The notes beneath the pieces are model-generated. The model was given only the letters and a program-made list of their open reading frames with translations, had not been told where the DNA came from and did not search any database. This document shows, piece by piece, positions 27,329 through 37,240 of a stretch of DNA of 49,938 nt; positions within the stretch are counted from its first letter, which is position 1, and every line of letters starts with the position of its first letter. Location: NCBI GenBank assembly GCA_030592845.1, contig JAUVII010000006.1, positions 1 to 49,938 of the forward strand. The letters run 5' to 3'. Origin of the DNA: Candidatus Krumholzibacteriia bacterium. GTDB lineage: Bacteria; Krumholzibacteriota; Krumholzibacteriia; LZORAL124-64-63. The translations under genes were made by a program, and so were the position numbers.

Positions 27329-30145
27329 GTGTCCCTGATCCTGATCGACGGTTCCGCTCTTTTCTACCGTTCGCATTACGCCTTCGCCCGACGTCCCCTG
27401 ACCGCGCCCAACGGTGAAACAACCTCAGTCGTATTCGGTTTTTTCAGTTCCCTGCTGGGACTGATCGAAAAGCACAAACCGGAAAAGATGGCGGTTGTCT
27501 TTGACGTCAAAGGCAAGAATTTCCGGCACGCGATGTACCCCGAATACAAGGCCCACCGGAAACCCATGCCCGAGGAACTGGCCGAACAACTGCCCCGGTT
27601 GAGGGAACTCCTGGATGCCTGGGGAATCGCGGTTCTGGAAAAAAAGGGCGTGGAGGCCGATGACGTGATGGGGACCGTGGCCCGGGAATCGGCGGGTATC
27701 TGCGACCGGGTCTGGTTCTATACCGGTGACAAGGATTTCATGCAGTTGCTGGATGACCGTACGGGAATGCTTAAACCGGGCAAAGCCGGCGGCGACCCCA
27801 CCACCTTGTCCGATGAAGATGTCCGTCGCGAATACAAAATGGACCCTGAGTCCCTTATCCAGGTTTTCGCCCTGGCCGGAGATGCCGCCGACAATATTCC
27901 CGGCGCGCCCGGTGTGGGGGACAAGACGGCGCGAAAACTCATCCAGGAATTCGGGACCCTTGAGGATCTCTATTCCGGGTTGGAGACAAGTAAATTGACT
28001 CCCCGGCTCAAACGTGTTCTGGGCGAGAACAAGGACAAGGTATTCCTGTCGAGGGATCTGTTCATCATCAAAAAGGATGTGGATCTGGACCTGGACTGGG
28101 ATGCCATGAATACGTTCCTGCCAACAGGGCCGGAGGTTCGCAAACTGCTGCAGTCCCTCGGGCTGCGCCGTATCCTGGCGCATATCGATCGTTTGGTGGA
28201 ATCCGCCGAGCCCCTGGAAACGGATGGAGCTCCCGCGCCTGCTGTTGTCGATCAGCCCGAAGAACCCGGTTGGGAAGCGCGCCTGAAGGAACGCCGCTAC
28301 GTGCTGCTGGATTCGGATGAATCACTGGAATCATGGCTGGAGCGCAGGGACCCCCTGGCTCCCCTGTCGGTCGACACCGAGACCGACGGACTGCGCACCG
28401 ACACCTGCCGTCTGGTCGGCGTTTGCCTGGCGGGATGGGACCGTGCCGGGCAGCGGCTTGAGCCGGCCTATGTCCCGGTTCTGTGGCGCGAGGAGGATGA
28501 CGCTTCCGCTGCCGGTGGCACCCTGTTTCCCACGGGGCGGGAAGTTTCCCGGCTGGCTTCGGTCCAGGCAAAGCTGAAGGGGGTGCTGGGGTCGGACTGC
28601 CTCAAGGTGGGGCAGAACCTGAAATTCGACGAGTGGGTCCTCGGCCGCCATGACCTGGATCTGGGCGGTGAACATTTCGACACCATGCTGGCCTCCTACA
28701 TTCTGGATCCGGGCCGCAGGAGTCACGGGCTTGATGATCTTGTCCTCGAATTCCTGGACCACTCCATGATGAAATTCGCCGACCTTTTCCCAAGTTCGGA
28801 CCGGCTGAAGGATATCCTGTCAGTGGACAGGCACCAGCTTGCGCTCTACGCGGCCGAAGACGCCGACATGACGCTGCAACTCTACGAAGTCCTGGATATC
28901 AAACTGGCAGAGGAAAATCTGGCCGATCTTTTTCGAAACCTGGAAATGCCCGTCGCCCGGGTCCTGTTGGCCATGGAACGCCATGGGATCATGGTGGACC
29001 GGCCGTTCCTGGGAAAACTGCGGGATCGTTTCGACAGGGAGATGGGCTCCCTGCGGGAGCGCATCATCGAGTTGGCAGGGGAGGATTTCAATATCCAGAG
29101 TCCCAAACAACTCGCGGTCATCCTGTTTGACAAGCTGGGCCTGAAGCCTGTGAAAAAGACGGCCACCGGTTGGAGTACCGACGTCAGTGTTTTGACCGCG
29201 CTGGCGGATGATCACGACCTTCCCGCCCTGATCCTGGAATACCGGCAGGTGGCCAAACTGCAGAACACCTACGTGGAAACCTTGCCCAAACTCGCCAATC
29301 CCGACACCGGGTTGATCCACACCTCCTACAACCAGGCCGTCGCCGCCACCGGGCGGTTGTCCAGTTCCGATCCCAATCTGCAGAATATTCCGGTGAGGAC
29401 CGAACTGGGCCGGGAGATCCGGCGGGCCTTTGTTCCCCGCCGAAAGGGAAATATTTTCCTGTCGGCCGACTATTCCCAGGTGGAATTGCGTCTGCTGGCG
29501 CACCTTGCCGATGACCCGGGCCTCCTGTCGGTTTTTCGCGAGGGTGGCGACGTTCACCGCCGGACGGCGGCCCTGATCGCGGGCGTCGGTGAAGATGACG
29601 TTACCGCGGAAATGCGCAGCCGCGCCAAAGCCATCAATTTCGGGGTGATCTACGGGATGGGGTCACGGGCGCTGGCCCGGCAGATCAAGGTCAAGGTCAC
29701 CGAGGCCACAGCCTTCATCGAAACCTATTTCGACACCTATCCCGGGGTGCGGAATTTCATCGAAAGCACCCGGGAAAAAGCTCATCGTGACGGATGGGTG
29801 GAAACCCTCCTGGGGCGCCGGCGTCTCCTGCCCGATATCGATTCATCGAACAACCGCATACGATCCTTCCAGGAAAGGGTGGCGGTCAATACGCCTATCC
29901 AGGGAACGGCCGCCGATCTGGTCAAACTGGCCATGATCAGCATCCACAAGGATCTCGAGGATTCGCCGCTGGGCGCCCTCATGCTGCTGCAGGTGCACGA
30001 TGAACTGGTTTTCGAAGTTCCCCGCGAAAACCTGGAAGATCTCAGCGCGTTGGTGAAAATGAGGATGGAAGGGGCCCTGGAACTGAAGGTGCCACTGGTC
30101 GTGGATCTGCATTCGGGCTCCGACTGGTCGGAGGCCCACGGATGA
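27329..30145 (+). CDS. polA: DNA polymerase I
   Basis: 938 residues, all three domains. The 5'-3' exonuclease (about 1-290) starts ILIDGSALFYRSHYAF. The 3'-5' proofreading domain is intact: Asp349 and Glu351 in SVDTETDGL, NLKFD, and YAAEDAD matching the YxxxD motif, so this polymerase should proofread. The polymerase domain has Asp714 in SADYSQVELR, the O-helix RAKAINFGVIYGMG, and Asp891-Glu892 in QVHDELVFEV. GTG 27329 is preferred over TTG 27323 because AAAGG at 27316-27320 gives an 8-base spacer. The end shares ATGA with coaE. Confidence 0.97.
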   Translation: MSLILIDGSALFYRSHYAFARRPLTAPNGETTSVVFGFFSSLLGLIEKHKPEKMAVVFDVKGKNFRHAMYPEYKAHRKPMPEELAEQLPRLRELLDAWGIAVLEKKGVEADDVMGTVARESAGICDRVWFYTGDKDFMQLLDDRTGMLKPGKAGGDPTTLSDEDVRREYKMDPESLIQVFALAGDAADNIPGAPGVGDKTARKLIQEFGTLEDLYSGLETSKLTPRLKRVLGENKDKVFLSRDLFIIKKDVDLDLDWDAMNTFLPTGPEVRKLLQSLGLRRILAHIDRLVESAEPLETDGAPAPAVVDQPEEPGWEARLKERRYVLLDSDESLESWLERRDPLAPLSVDTETDGLRTDTCRLVGVCLAGWDRAGQRLEPAYVPVLWREEDDASAAGGTLFPTGREVSRLASVQAKLKGVLGSDCLKVGQNLKFDEWVLGRHDLDLGGEHFDTMLASYILDPGRRSHGLDDLVLEFLDHSMMKFADLFPSSDRLKDILSVDRHQLALYAAEDADMTLQLYEVLDIKLAEENLADLFRNLEMPVARVLLAMERHGIMVDRPFLGKLRDRFDREMGSLRERIIELAGEDFNIQSPKQLAVILFDKLGLKPVKKTATGWSTDVSVLTALADDHDLPALILEYRQVAKLQNTYVETLPKLANPDTGLIHTSYNQAVAATGRLSSSDPNLQNIPVRTELGREIRRAFVPRRKGNIFLSADYSQVELRLLAHLADDPGLLSVFREGGDVHRRTAALIAGVGEDDVTAEMRSRAKAINFGVIYGMGSRALARQIKVKVTEATAFIETYFDTYPGVRNFIESTREKAHRDGWVETLLGRRRLLPDIDSSNNRIRSFQERVAVNTPIQGTAADLVKLAMISIHKDLEDSPLGALMLLQVHDELVFEVPRENLEDLSALVKMRMEGALELKVPLVVDLHSGSDWSEAHG

Positions 30146-30732
30146 AACGTTGGGTCGTCACCGGCCCCACGGGTGCGGGGAAATCCATTTTTTGCGGGTT
30201 TCTGGCCCGGGCAGGGGCGGTCATCCTGGACGGCGACAGCCTTGGCCATGAGATTCTGGAAAAGGCGGAAATCTCCACGGCGCTGTCCAGGGAATTTGGC
30301 GGCCGGGTGCTCAAAAAAGGATCGGTGGACAGGAGCGCCCTCGGGCGTATTGTCTTCGATGATCCCGGGGCCCTCGAGCGTCTGAACAGGATTACCCACG
30401 GCCCTTTGTCAAAACTGGCCGCTAGCCGCCTGGATGATCTCGAAAAGTCCGGGCTCCATCGCCTTGCTGTTCTCGAGGCCGCCGTGTATTTTCTTTTGCC
30501 TCCGGTCCCCGGTGTTGAACTTGTCATCACCGTGACGGCTTCGGCGGCGACCCGGCGCAAACGGCTGATGGAGACGTCGGGCCTGGACAGCGCGCAAGCC
30601 GTTTCCAGAATCCAGGCGCAACGCCCCCTGGAAAAAGCGTGGGCTGGCGCCGACATTGTTTTGGTCAATGAGGACACCACCGGCTCGCTGGAAAACGAGG
30701 CGGCGGTCCTGATGGCTCGACTCGAGGAATGA
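30142..30732 (+). CDS. coaE: Dephospho-CoA kinase
   Basis: 196 residues; last step of CoA synthesis. P-loop GPTGAGKS at residues 8-15; ILDGDSLGHEIL holds the conserved Asp after the first helix; a LID-like region (AATRRKRLMETSGL) follows, ending with RIQAQRPLEKAWAGADIVLVN as in other CoaE. ATGA overlap with polA. Confidence 0.93.
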   Translation: MKRWVVTGPTGAGKSIFCGFLARAGAVILDGDSLGHEILEKAEISTALSREFGGRVLKKGSVDRSALGRIVFDDPGALERLNRITHGPLSKLAASRLDDLEKSGLHRLAVLEAAVYFLLPPVPGVELVITVTASAATRRKRLMETSGLDSAQAVSRIQAQRPLEKAWAGADIVLVNEDTTGSLENEAAVLMARLEE

Positions 30733-30779
30733 CCCTGTTTGCCCGGTTGAGGATTTCAAGGAACATTGAGGAGAATCAG

Positions 30780-31884
30780 GTGAAGGAAACTATCGAACGC
30801 ATCGACGAGATCCTGCGCAGGTTGGAAACCCTGAAGGAGGGTCTTTGACTTTCCTGCCCTTCAAACGGAGCTGACCGGATTGGAAGCCCTGCAGGCTTCC
30901 CCGGAATTCTGGAACAATCAGGAAGAAGCCACCCGTGTCCTGCGCAAGATCCAATCCCTCAAACAATGGGTGACCCCTCTGACGAAGACCGTCGAGGAGG
31001 CCGATGAACTGAAACTCATGGCCGAGATGGTTCAGGAAGAAGAGGATGAAGAAACCCGCTCCGAAGTGGCCGCCAGTCTTGAAGATTTGGAAACCGCCGT
31101 CGAAAAACTCGATTTTCAGTTCCTGTTGAGCGGGGAAGAGGACGAACGGGGAGCCGTACTCGAAATCCACCCGGGCGCAGGGGGCACCGAAAGCCAGGAC
31201 TGGGCCCAGATGCTGCTGCGCATGTACAACCGGTATTTCGAACGGCACGGAATGAAATCCAAAACCCTCGACCTTCAGGCCGGGGACGAGGCGGGAATCA
31301 AGAGCGCGGTCCTGGAAATAGATCACCCCTTCGCTTTCGGATACCTGAAAAGCGAGTCCGGGGTGCACCGCCTGGTTCGTATCTCCCCCTTCGATTCCCA
31401 GAACCGCCGCCACACTTCCTTCGCTTCGGTTTTTGTCTATCCCCTGGTCAACGACGATGTTGAAGTCGAGGTGGATACGGCGGACCTGCGGATCGACACC
31501 TACCGGGCCCAGGGCGCCGGCGGCCAGCACGTCAACAAGACCGACAGCGCCATCCGGATTACCCACGAGCCGAGCGGAATCGTGGTGCAGTGCCAGAGTG
31601 AACGCAGCCAGCACCGCAACCGCGAAAGCGCCATGACCATGCTGCGGGCAAAATTGTATATGAAGATCATGGAGGAAAGGCAAAAGGAACGGGACGCCAT
31701 CGAAGCCGAAAAGATGGAAATCGCCTGGGGAAGTCAGATCCGTTCCTACGTCCTGCAACCCTACACCAAGGTCAAGGACCACAGGACCGAACACGATACC
31801 GGCAACGCGATCGCGGTGCTGGACGGTGACCTCGATGGGTTCATCGACGCGTATCTGCGCTGGATGGGTTCCAAAAGTCGGTAA
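30780..31884 (+). CDS. prfB: Peptide chain release factor 2, made through a programmed +1 frameshift
   Basis: RF2 releases peptides at UGA and UAA. The first 22 codons (GTG 30780 to CTT 30845, with GAGGAG upstream) end in an in-frame TGA at 30846-30848. Shifting +1 to GAC at 30847 continues without a break to 31884, giving 367 residues, equal to the family length. The N-terminal helix before the shift (KETIERIDEILRRLETLKEGL) matches RF2. The body has RISPFDSQNRRHTSFASV with the SPF stop-codon tripeptide and GAGGQHVN with the catalytic GGQ. A plain open-frame scan would show only the second part, from 30847 or 30880. Confidence 0.95.
30835..30849 (+). promoter_or_regulatory. prfB programmed +1 frameshift site
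   Basis: AGGAGG (30835-30840), two bases, then CTT-TGA-C (30843-30849): an internal Shine-Dalgarno just before the slippery CUU and the RF2-decoded UGA, as in E. coli prfB. Low RF2 would favour the shift, giving autoregulation. Confidence 0.95.
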
Positions 31885-31927
31885 CAAAATTCATTTATCC
31901 GCCCGGCAGGGCGGCAAGGAGACGGAC

Positions 31928-33472
31928 TTGGCAAACCAGGACAACACACCCGCGGCTGAAAATGGGGCTTCCGAACAGGAAAGTCTGCACCACCTGATCG
32001 AGACCAGGCTGGAAAAAATGACCGAACTGGGGAAACAGGTCACCCTGTATCCCTACGCCTACGAGCGGACCCACACCAGCACCGAGCTGCGGGCCACCGA
32101 AGAGGCGTTGACGGCCGCGGAAGAAAAAGTTCGTTTCCCCGGACGGATCATGGCCAAAAGGGGCACCGGCAAAACCCTGTTTGTACCGATCCAGGATGAG
32201 TGGGGAAAGATCCAGGCCTATTTTCGCAAGGATGATCTCGGCGAAGATAAATTCCACCAGATCCAAAAACTCATCGACATCGGTGACTGGATCGGTGTGG
32301 AAGGCACATTGTTCCGGACCCGGACCGATGAACTGAGCATCAAGGTCGAGGACTTCACATTTTTGTCCAAGGCCATTCGCCCCCTGCCTGAAAAATTTCA
32401 CGAAATGAGCCTGGAAAACAAAAGCAGGCGGCGCCACCTGGACCTGGCCATGAATCTGGACAGCCGGGAACGGTTCAAGCTGCGCAGCCGGATCATTTCC
32501 GATATCAGGGAATTTTTCGTCCAGGAGGAATTCCTGGAAGTAGAAACGCCGGTGCTGCAGCCCCTTTACGGCGGCGCCACGGCACGGCCGTTCACGACCC
32601 ACCACAACGCCCTGGACATGACCCTGTACATGCGTATCGCCGATGAGCTCTATCTGAAACGCCTCATCGTCGGCGGGCTGGAAAAAGTCTACGAAATCGC
32701 CAAGGATTTCCGCAACGAGGGCATGGACCGGACCCACAATCCCGAATTCACCATGCTCGAGTGTTACGCGGCGTACTGGGACTACCACGGCATGATGGAT
32801 CTCACCGAGAGAATGCTGCGCAGGCTCGCCCTGCGTTTTGGTCAGGATGGAAAGCTGACCTACGGCGGCCTGGAGATGGATTTCAACCAGCCGTTCGCCC
32901 GCATCCGTTTCATGGATGCCCTGGCGGAAAAAACAGGCCAGGACCTGATGGCAATGGATACCGAAAAGCTGACGGGGCTGGCCAAGGGATTCGGAGTCGT
33001 CATCAAAAAGGGCATGGGCCGCGACAAGATCCTGGACGAGCTCTTCAGTGAACTCGTCGAGCCGGAACTGGTTCAGCCCACCTTCGTGATGGATCACCCC
33101 AAGGAGTTGTCGCCCCTGGCCAAGGCCCACCGCGAAACAGAAGGTCTGGTGGAACGGTTCGAACTTTTCATCGCCGGGTTCGAGGTGGCCAACAGTTTCA
33201 GCGAGCTCAACGATCCCCGTGAACAGCGCCTTCGTTTCGAGGACCAAAAAGCCCTGATGGAAGCCGGCGACGACGAGGCCCAACCCATCGACGAGGAATT
33301 CCTGCAGGCCATGGAGCAGGGAATGCCGCCCACCGGAGGGATGGGCATGGGGATCGACCGGCTGGTCATGCTTCTGGTCGATACCAACAACATCCGCGAC
33401 GTGTTGCTTTTTCCCCACATGCGGCCGGAGCAGACCGACAGCGGGAACAGCACGGAAGGCGGGACCTCCTAG
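31928..33472 (+). CDS. lysS: Lysyl-tRNA synthetase, class II
   Basis: 514 residues. N-terminal OB-fold anticodon domain (about 60-170, containing RIMAKRGTGKTLFVPIQD) then the class II catalytic core with motif 2 FRNEGMDRTHNPEFTMLE and motif 3 GMGMGIDRLVMLL. TTG 31928 is chosen because AAGGAG sits 6 bases before it and homology begins soon after; the frame is open to 31826 within prfB. Stop and lolC/E start are adjacent (TAG-ATG). Confidence 0.96.
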   Translation: MANQDNTPAAENGASEQESLHHLIETRLEKMTELGKQVTLYPYAYERTHTSTELRATEEALTAAEEKVRFPGRIMAKRGTGKTLFVPIQDEWGKIQAYFRKDDLGEDKFHQIQKLIDIGDWIGVEGTLFRTRTDELSIKVEDFTFLSKAIRPLPEKFHEMSLENKSRRRHLDLAMNLDSRERFKLRSRIISDIREFFVQEEFLEVETPVLQPLYGGATARPFTTHHNALDMTLYMRIADELYLKRLIVGGLEKVYEIAKDFRNEGMDRTHNPEFTMLECYAAYWDYHGMMDLTERMLRRLALRFGQDGKLTYGGLEMDFNQPFARIRFMDALAEKTGQDLMAMDTEKLTGLAKGFGVVIKKGMGRDKILDELFSELVEPELVQPTFVMDHPKELSPLAKAHRETEGLVERFELFIAGFEVANSFSELNDPREQRLRFEDQKALMEAGDDEAQPIDEEFLQAMEQGMPPTGGMGMGIDRLVMLLVDTNNIRDVLLFPHMRPEQTDSGNSTEGGTS

Positions 33473-34717
33473 ATGGAATTCGCAGGCTACATCGCCAGGA
33501 GATATCTGCGCAGCAGGCGCCACAGCCGGTTCCTGAGTCGCGGCAGCATCACGGCCATCATCGGCATCGCCATCGGTGTGACCGTACTGAACATCACCCT
33601 GGCGGTGATGAACGGTTTCCACCACGAGATGCGGCGCACCCTCGTGGAAAATCTGCCGATGATCTCGATTCTCACCTCGGAACCCGAGGGGTTCACGGAC
33701 CTGGGCAAGTTGATGGACCGGATCGGCGAGGATCCCGAAGTGACCGGGGTGGCGCCGTTTATTCGGCAAGTGGGATTGATTACGGCCACCCGGTCCCTCG
33801 GTCCGCCGCGAAGCAAGGAAATCATGGCCTGGGGTATTGAACCCGCTCTGGTCAATACGGTCCAACCCCTGAGCAAGAGCCTGCTGCCGGGGCCATCGGT
33901 TCTCGAAGATCTCCAGGGTGATGGCCTTCCACGCGTCATCCTTGGTTCTGATCTGGCCAACAGGCTTTACGCTGCCATGGGGGATACGGTGATCCTGACC
34001 ACCGTCAACGGAGAACTGGATCTTGACCTGATCGAAGCGGAAAGCATGAAGTTCGTGGTGGTGGGATTTTTTGAAACCGGCATGTTCGAATTCGACAGCC
34101 GTTTCGTCTATGTGGATATTTCCGCCGTGCGGGAATTTTTTGGATACCCCAGCGGCGGTGCCTCGATGATCGGAGTCAAGGTCACGGACCTGATGCGGGC
34201 CAACTTCGTTGCCGACCGCCTCGAGGACGACCTGGGTTCGAAATTCTACGCCACCGACTGGATGGCGATGAACGCCAACCTGTTCACGTGGATCAAGCTC
34301 GAGAAAATCATCATGGTTCTCCTGCTGGGCATGATCATTCTCATCGCCGGATTCAACATCATCGGTATCCTGACCATGATGGTGGGCGAGCGCCGGCGGG
34401 AAATCGGAATCCTGCTGGCCATGGGCGCCAAACGCCGGCAGATCATGGGGATTTTCCTGATCAACGGGGTCTGGCTGGGGGTGGTGGGAGTGTTTTTCGG
34501 GAGCATTGTCGGCCTGGCCGGCATCTGGGCCCTCGAACGGTTTGGTATCACCCTGCCGGGCGATGTCTATTTCGTCGACACCGTTCCGGTCCTGTTGCAG
34601 TGGGGCGATTTCTTTCTGGTGGCCGGTCTCAGCCTGATGATGGCCCTGCTGGCCGGACTCTGGCCGAGCTGGGAGGCTTCCAACCTCAAACCCATGGAAA
34701 TCATCCGTTATACCTGA
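33473..34717 (+). CDS. Lipoprotein-releasing ABC transporter permease (LolC/LolE family)
   Basis: 414 residues. Inner-membrane part of the Lol system that passes lipoproteins to the outer-membrane pathway. One membrane helix near the N-terminus (about 23-45), a periplasmic domain of about 240 residues, then three helices (about 275-300, 325-350, 375-400) with the FtsX-domain pattern and the coupling-helix sequence GERRREIGILLAMGAKRRQI. Only one permease gene is present, so the complex may be a homodimer or the partner is elsewhere. Followed 52 bases later by lolD. Confidence 0.9.
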   Translation: MEFAGYIARRYLRSRRHSRFLSRGSITAIIGIAIGVTVLNITLAVMNGFHHEMRRTLVENLPMISILTSEPEGFTDLGKLMDRIGEDPEVTGVAPFIRQVGLITATRSLGPPRSKEIMAWGIEPALVNTVQPLSKSLLPGPSVLEDLQGDGLPRVILGSDLANRLYAAMGDTVILTTVNGELDLDLIEAESMKFVVVGFFETGMFEFDSRFVYVDISAVREFFGYPSGGASMIGVKVTDLMRANFVADRLEDDLGSKFYATDWMAMNANLFTWIKLEKIIMVLLLGMIILIAGFNIIGILTMMVGERRREIGILLAMGAKRRQIMGIFLINGVWLGVVGVFFGSIVGLAGIWALERFGITLPGDVYFVDTVPVLLQWGDFFLVAGLSLMMALLAGLWPSWEASNLKPMEIIRYT

Positions 34718-34769
34718 TCAGCCCTTGCCGCACTGCGGAAAAAACGAATGAGGAAAGGCCGCCAAGCCC

Positions 34770-35462
34770 ATGCCGTTGCTACTCGAAGCCAGGAATCTGG
34801 AAAAGAATTTCCCCCGCGCGGGCGGATTGGTGGAAGTCCTTCGGGATTGTCAATTCACCATTGATGAACGGGAGGCCGTGTCCGTGACCGGGCCCAGCGG
34901 GTCCGGGAAAAGCACGCTGCTGAATATCCTTGGCGGACTTGACAGTCCCACCGGTGGTCAGGTGCTGTACCAGGGCCAACCGCTGGACCTTGACGACCAC
35001 GGTTCCATGGCCCGGTGGCGGTCCGCCGGGGTCGGGTTCATCTTCCAGTTCCACTATCTGTTGCCGGATTTTACGGCTCTGGAAAACCTGCTGATTCCTG
35101 TGCGGGGACGTGGCCAGGTCAATTCCAAAGACCGCGAGCGCGCCTTGAATTTTCTCGAAATGACGGGTCTGGCCGACCGTGCCGGCCATTTGCCCGGGGA
35201 ACTCTCGGGAGGGGAGCAACAGCGGGTGGCGGTGGCGCGGGCATTCATGAACCGGCCCCGCATCGTTCTGGCGGACGAGCCTTTCGGCAACCTGGACCGG
35301 GAGATAGGAACGCGTCTGGGGGACATGCTGTTCGCCCTGAGGGAGCAGGAAGGTACCGCTCTGGTTATTGTTACTCATGATGCCCGACTGGCGGGCCGGG
35401 CGGACCGTAACCTGCAGCTTGAGAACGGACGGCTGGTTCCCATGGAAAATATGTCATCATGA
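34770..35462 (+). CDS. lolD: Lipoprotein-releasing ABC transporter ATPase LolD
   Basis: 230 residues. Walker A GPSGSGKS (41-48), Q-loop region [17 protein letters not shown], signature [14 protein letters not shown], Walker [13 protein letters not shown] and His-switch IVTHD are all present. Belongs to the LolD/MacB ATPase group; placement next to the LolC/E permease makes the Lol role likely. ATGA overlap with mcsA. Confidence 0.92.
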   Translation: MPLLLEARNLEKNFPRAGGLVEVLRDCQFTIDEREAVSVTGPSGSGKSTLLNILGGLDSPTGGQVLYQGQPLDLDDHGSMARWRSAGVGFIFQFHYLLPDFTALENLLIPVRGRGQVNSKDRERALNFLEMTGLADRAGHLPGELSGGEQQRVAVARAFMNRPRIVLADEPFGNLDREIGTRLGDMLFALREQEGTALVIVTHDARLAGRADRNLQLENGRLVPMENMSS

Positions 35463-36016
35463 CTTGCCAACGCTGTGGACAAAGGGATGCCACCGTCCAT
35501 CTGGTGGAACTTGTCGATGGTGTCAGGAAAAGTCAGTGGCTGTGTCCGGTATGCGCGGGTCGGCCCGGTGACGACCAGGGCGGGGACCCCTGGTTCGATT
35601 CGGGCGACAATGGTGAACAGGGCAGTGGAGATGAGGAATCGGAATCCCTCGCGTCCTTCCTGGGGCAGGTTTTTGAACCTATCGATGGCGATGCGGTCCC
35701 CGATCTGCCCGCCTGTCCGTCCTGTGGATATACCCTTGACCTGTTCAGACGCACCAACCGTCTGGGGTGTCCCCGTTGTTACGAAGCCTTCCGCAGCCCG
35801 CTGCTGGCCATCCTCAGCCATTTGCACCGGCACGTGTCCCATCTGGGAAAGGTTCCCGGACATCACGGGGCCAAGACCAGCATTTCCGGAGCGCTTGGCC
35901 GGGCCCGGGTGGCTCTGGAAAAAGCCATCGCCGCCGAAGAATTTGAAAAAGCGGCCCGCCTGCGGGATGAAATCCAGCGCCTCGATACCAGTGATACACC
36001 GGAAGGGGATTCCTGA
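35459..36016 (+). CDS. mcsA: McsA-like zinc-finger/UVR protein (protein-arginine kinase activator)
   Basis: 185 residues. Two four-cysteine zinc sites: CQRC...CPVC at the N-terminus (residues 3-34) and CPSC...CPRC (about 83-105). A UVR domain closes the protein (about 142-177: LEKAIAAEEFEKAARLRDEI). In Firmicutes McsA binds zinc and activates the McsB arginine kinase; the UVR motif resembles that of UvrB/UvrC and ClpC. Here it keeps all eight cysteines although its partner McsB has lost catalytic residues. Starts within the lolD stop (ATGA) and ends 2 bases before the mcsB-like gene. Confidence 0.88.
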   Translation: MTCQRCGQRDATVHLVELVDGVRKSQWLCPVCAGRPGDDQGGDPWFDSGDNGEQGSGDEESESLASFLGQVFEPIDGDAVPDLPACPSCGYTLDLFRRTNRLGCPRCYEAFRSPLLAILSHLHRHVSHLGKVPGHHGAKTSISGALGRARVALEKAIAAEEFEKAARLRDEIQRLDTSDTPEGDS

Positions 36017-36018
36017 GC

Positions 36019-37077
36019 ATGATTCCCTTTTTCGAGGATTTTCAGAACCGGAGTGCCGCTTGGCTGGACGCGCGGGGAAACGCCGGGGATATTGTTGTTT
36101 CCACCCGTGCCCGATTGGCCAGGAACCTGAAGGCTTTTCCGTTCCCCCACCACGCGTCGGCGGTGGAATTGGGAACCGTTTACGGGGACCTGTCCCGTCG
36201 TTTACCCGGTTTTCCCGCGTTTTCCGGGGGTTGGTTCCTGAATATGGCCGAATTGGACCCCACCATGCTTACGGCCCTGCGGGAAATGAACCTGGCCAGC
36301 CGCGCCCTGGTGATGGACCCCAGCCATCGGGGCCTCGTCCTGTCCCGTGACCTCGGCCTTTCGGGGATGATCAATGAAAAGGACCATGTCCGCCTGATTG
36401 CCTTTCGAGCCGGCTTCGAACCCGTGGGGGCGTTGTCCGACGTGCTCAGGGTTGACGAATATCTGGACGGCTGCATCGAGACCGCCTTTGCGGAAGACCT
36501 GGGCTATTTGACCGCAAGCCCGGCCGACGTGGGGACCGGACTGGACCTTTCCGCCCTGATTCATCTGCCCGGATTGGTCCTGGCCGGGGAAATCGACAAG
36601 GTCCTCAATGCCCTGCGACAGCTCCAGTTTTCGGTCCGTGGCATCTCCGGGGGCGGAAATACGGTAAGGGGTGCCCTTTTCCGTATTTCCAACCTGATTA
36701 CCCTGGGACGGGACGAGATGGAAATTGCCGAGGATTTCAAGATCCATGTCGGAAAAATCCTCATCTACGAGCGATCGGCCCGGGACCAGTTATATGCCCG
36801 GGATCCCCTGGGCATCGAGGACATGGCCCACCGCAGCCTGGCTGCCGTCCGCCATGCCCGGCTGATTACGGCTCAGGAAACATTCGATCATTTGTCCAGC
36901 ATCAGGCTGGGATCGGGTCTCGGCCTTCTGGAACCTGTGGATCCGGGGCTTTTGAACAGGGTTTTGGTGCAGCTGCAGACAGCTCATCTCGAACTGGCCG
37001 CCGGCCGGGTGCTCGCCGGACGGGAAAAATCTGCCGCCCGGGCTGCCCTGTTGCGGGAACTGTTTGCCGCAGAATAA
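36019..37077 (+). CDS. McsB-like protein-arginine kinase homologue with degenerate active site
   Basis: 352 residues with the ATP:guanido phosphotransferase fold of McsB: STRARLARNL near residue 30, a NEKDHVRL segment at 119-126, GYLTASPADVGTG around 162-174 and RGISGGGN at 207-214. In active kinases of this family the second segment reads NEEDH, the third has a catalytic Cys (T-S-C-P-T-N) and the fourth is RGxYGEG. Here the catalytic positions are Lys121, Ser167 and Gly212, and the Arg of GLRAS is Asp. It is therefore probably a pseudokinase, or has a different activity. The gene is full length, in frame and translationally placed between mcsA and clpC, so it is not an obvious pseudogene. 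Confidence 0.85.
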   Translation: MIPFFEDFQNRSAAWLDARGNAGDIVVSTRARLARNLKAFPFPHHASAVELGTVYGDLSRRLPGFPAFSGGWFLNMAELDPTMLTALREMNLASRALVMDPSHRGLVLSRDLGLSGMINEKDHVRLIAFRAGFEPVGALSDVLRVDEYLDGCIETAFAEDLGYLTASPADVGTGLDLSALIHLPGLVLAGEIDKVLNALRQLQFSVRGISGGGNTVRGALFRISNLITLGRDEMEIAEDFKIHVGKILIYERSARDQLYARDPLGIEDMAHRSLAAVRHARLITAQETFDHLSSIRLGSGLGLLEPVDPGLLNRVLVQLQTAHLELAAGRVLAGREKSAARAALLRELFAAE

Positions 37078-37240
37078 CATCCATCAGATCGAAAATCCCA
37101 ATCAGGGGTAAAGTTTCCCTCCGCGCAGGCGAAAACCTAAGGGAAGCCCGCTTATGATCTGGAGCGGCATTTTGCAGGTTTCCGAGGCTCAGCTAGCGTT
37201 GGATACAAGGCTCCAGTATATTTTTTTAATGGGTTGCGGT

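Noticed and set aside
30846-30848. prfB disrupted by a nonsense codon
   Set aside because: The TGA lies in a classic programmed frameshift site and the +1 frame continues in full RF2 homology.
31895-33865. 656-codon minus-strand open frame opposite lysS and lolC/E
   Set aside because: Shadow of well-supported genes on the + strand; no domain, start context or conserved motif.
36019-37077. mcsB-like gene as a pseudogene
   Set aside because: There is no frameshift or stop, length is normal, and fold motifs outside the catalytic residues are kept, so a functional pseudokinase is the better reading.
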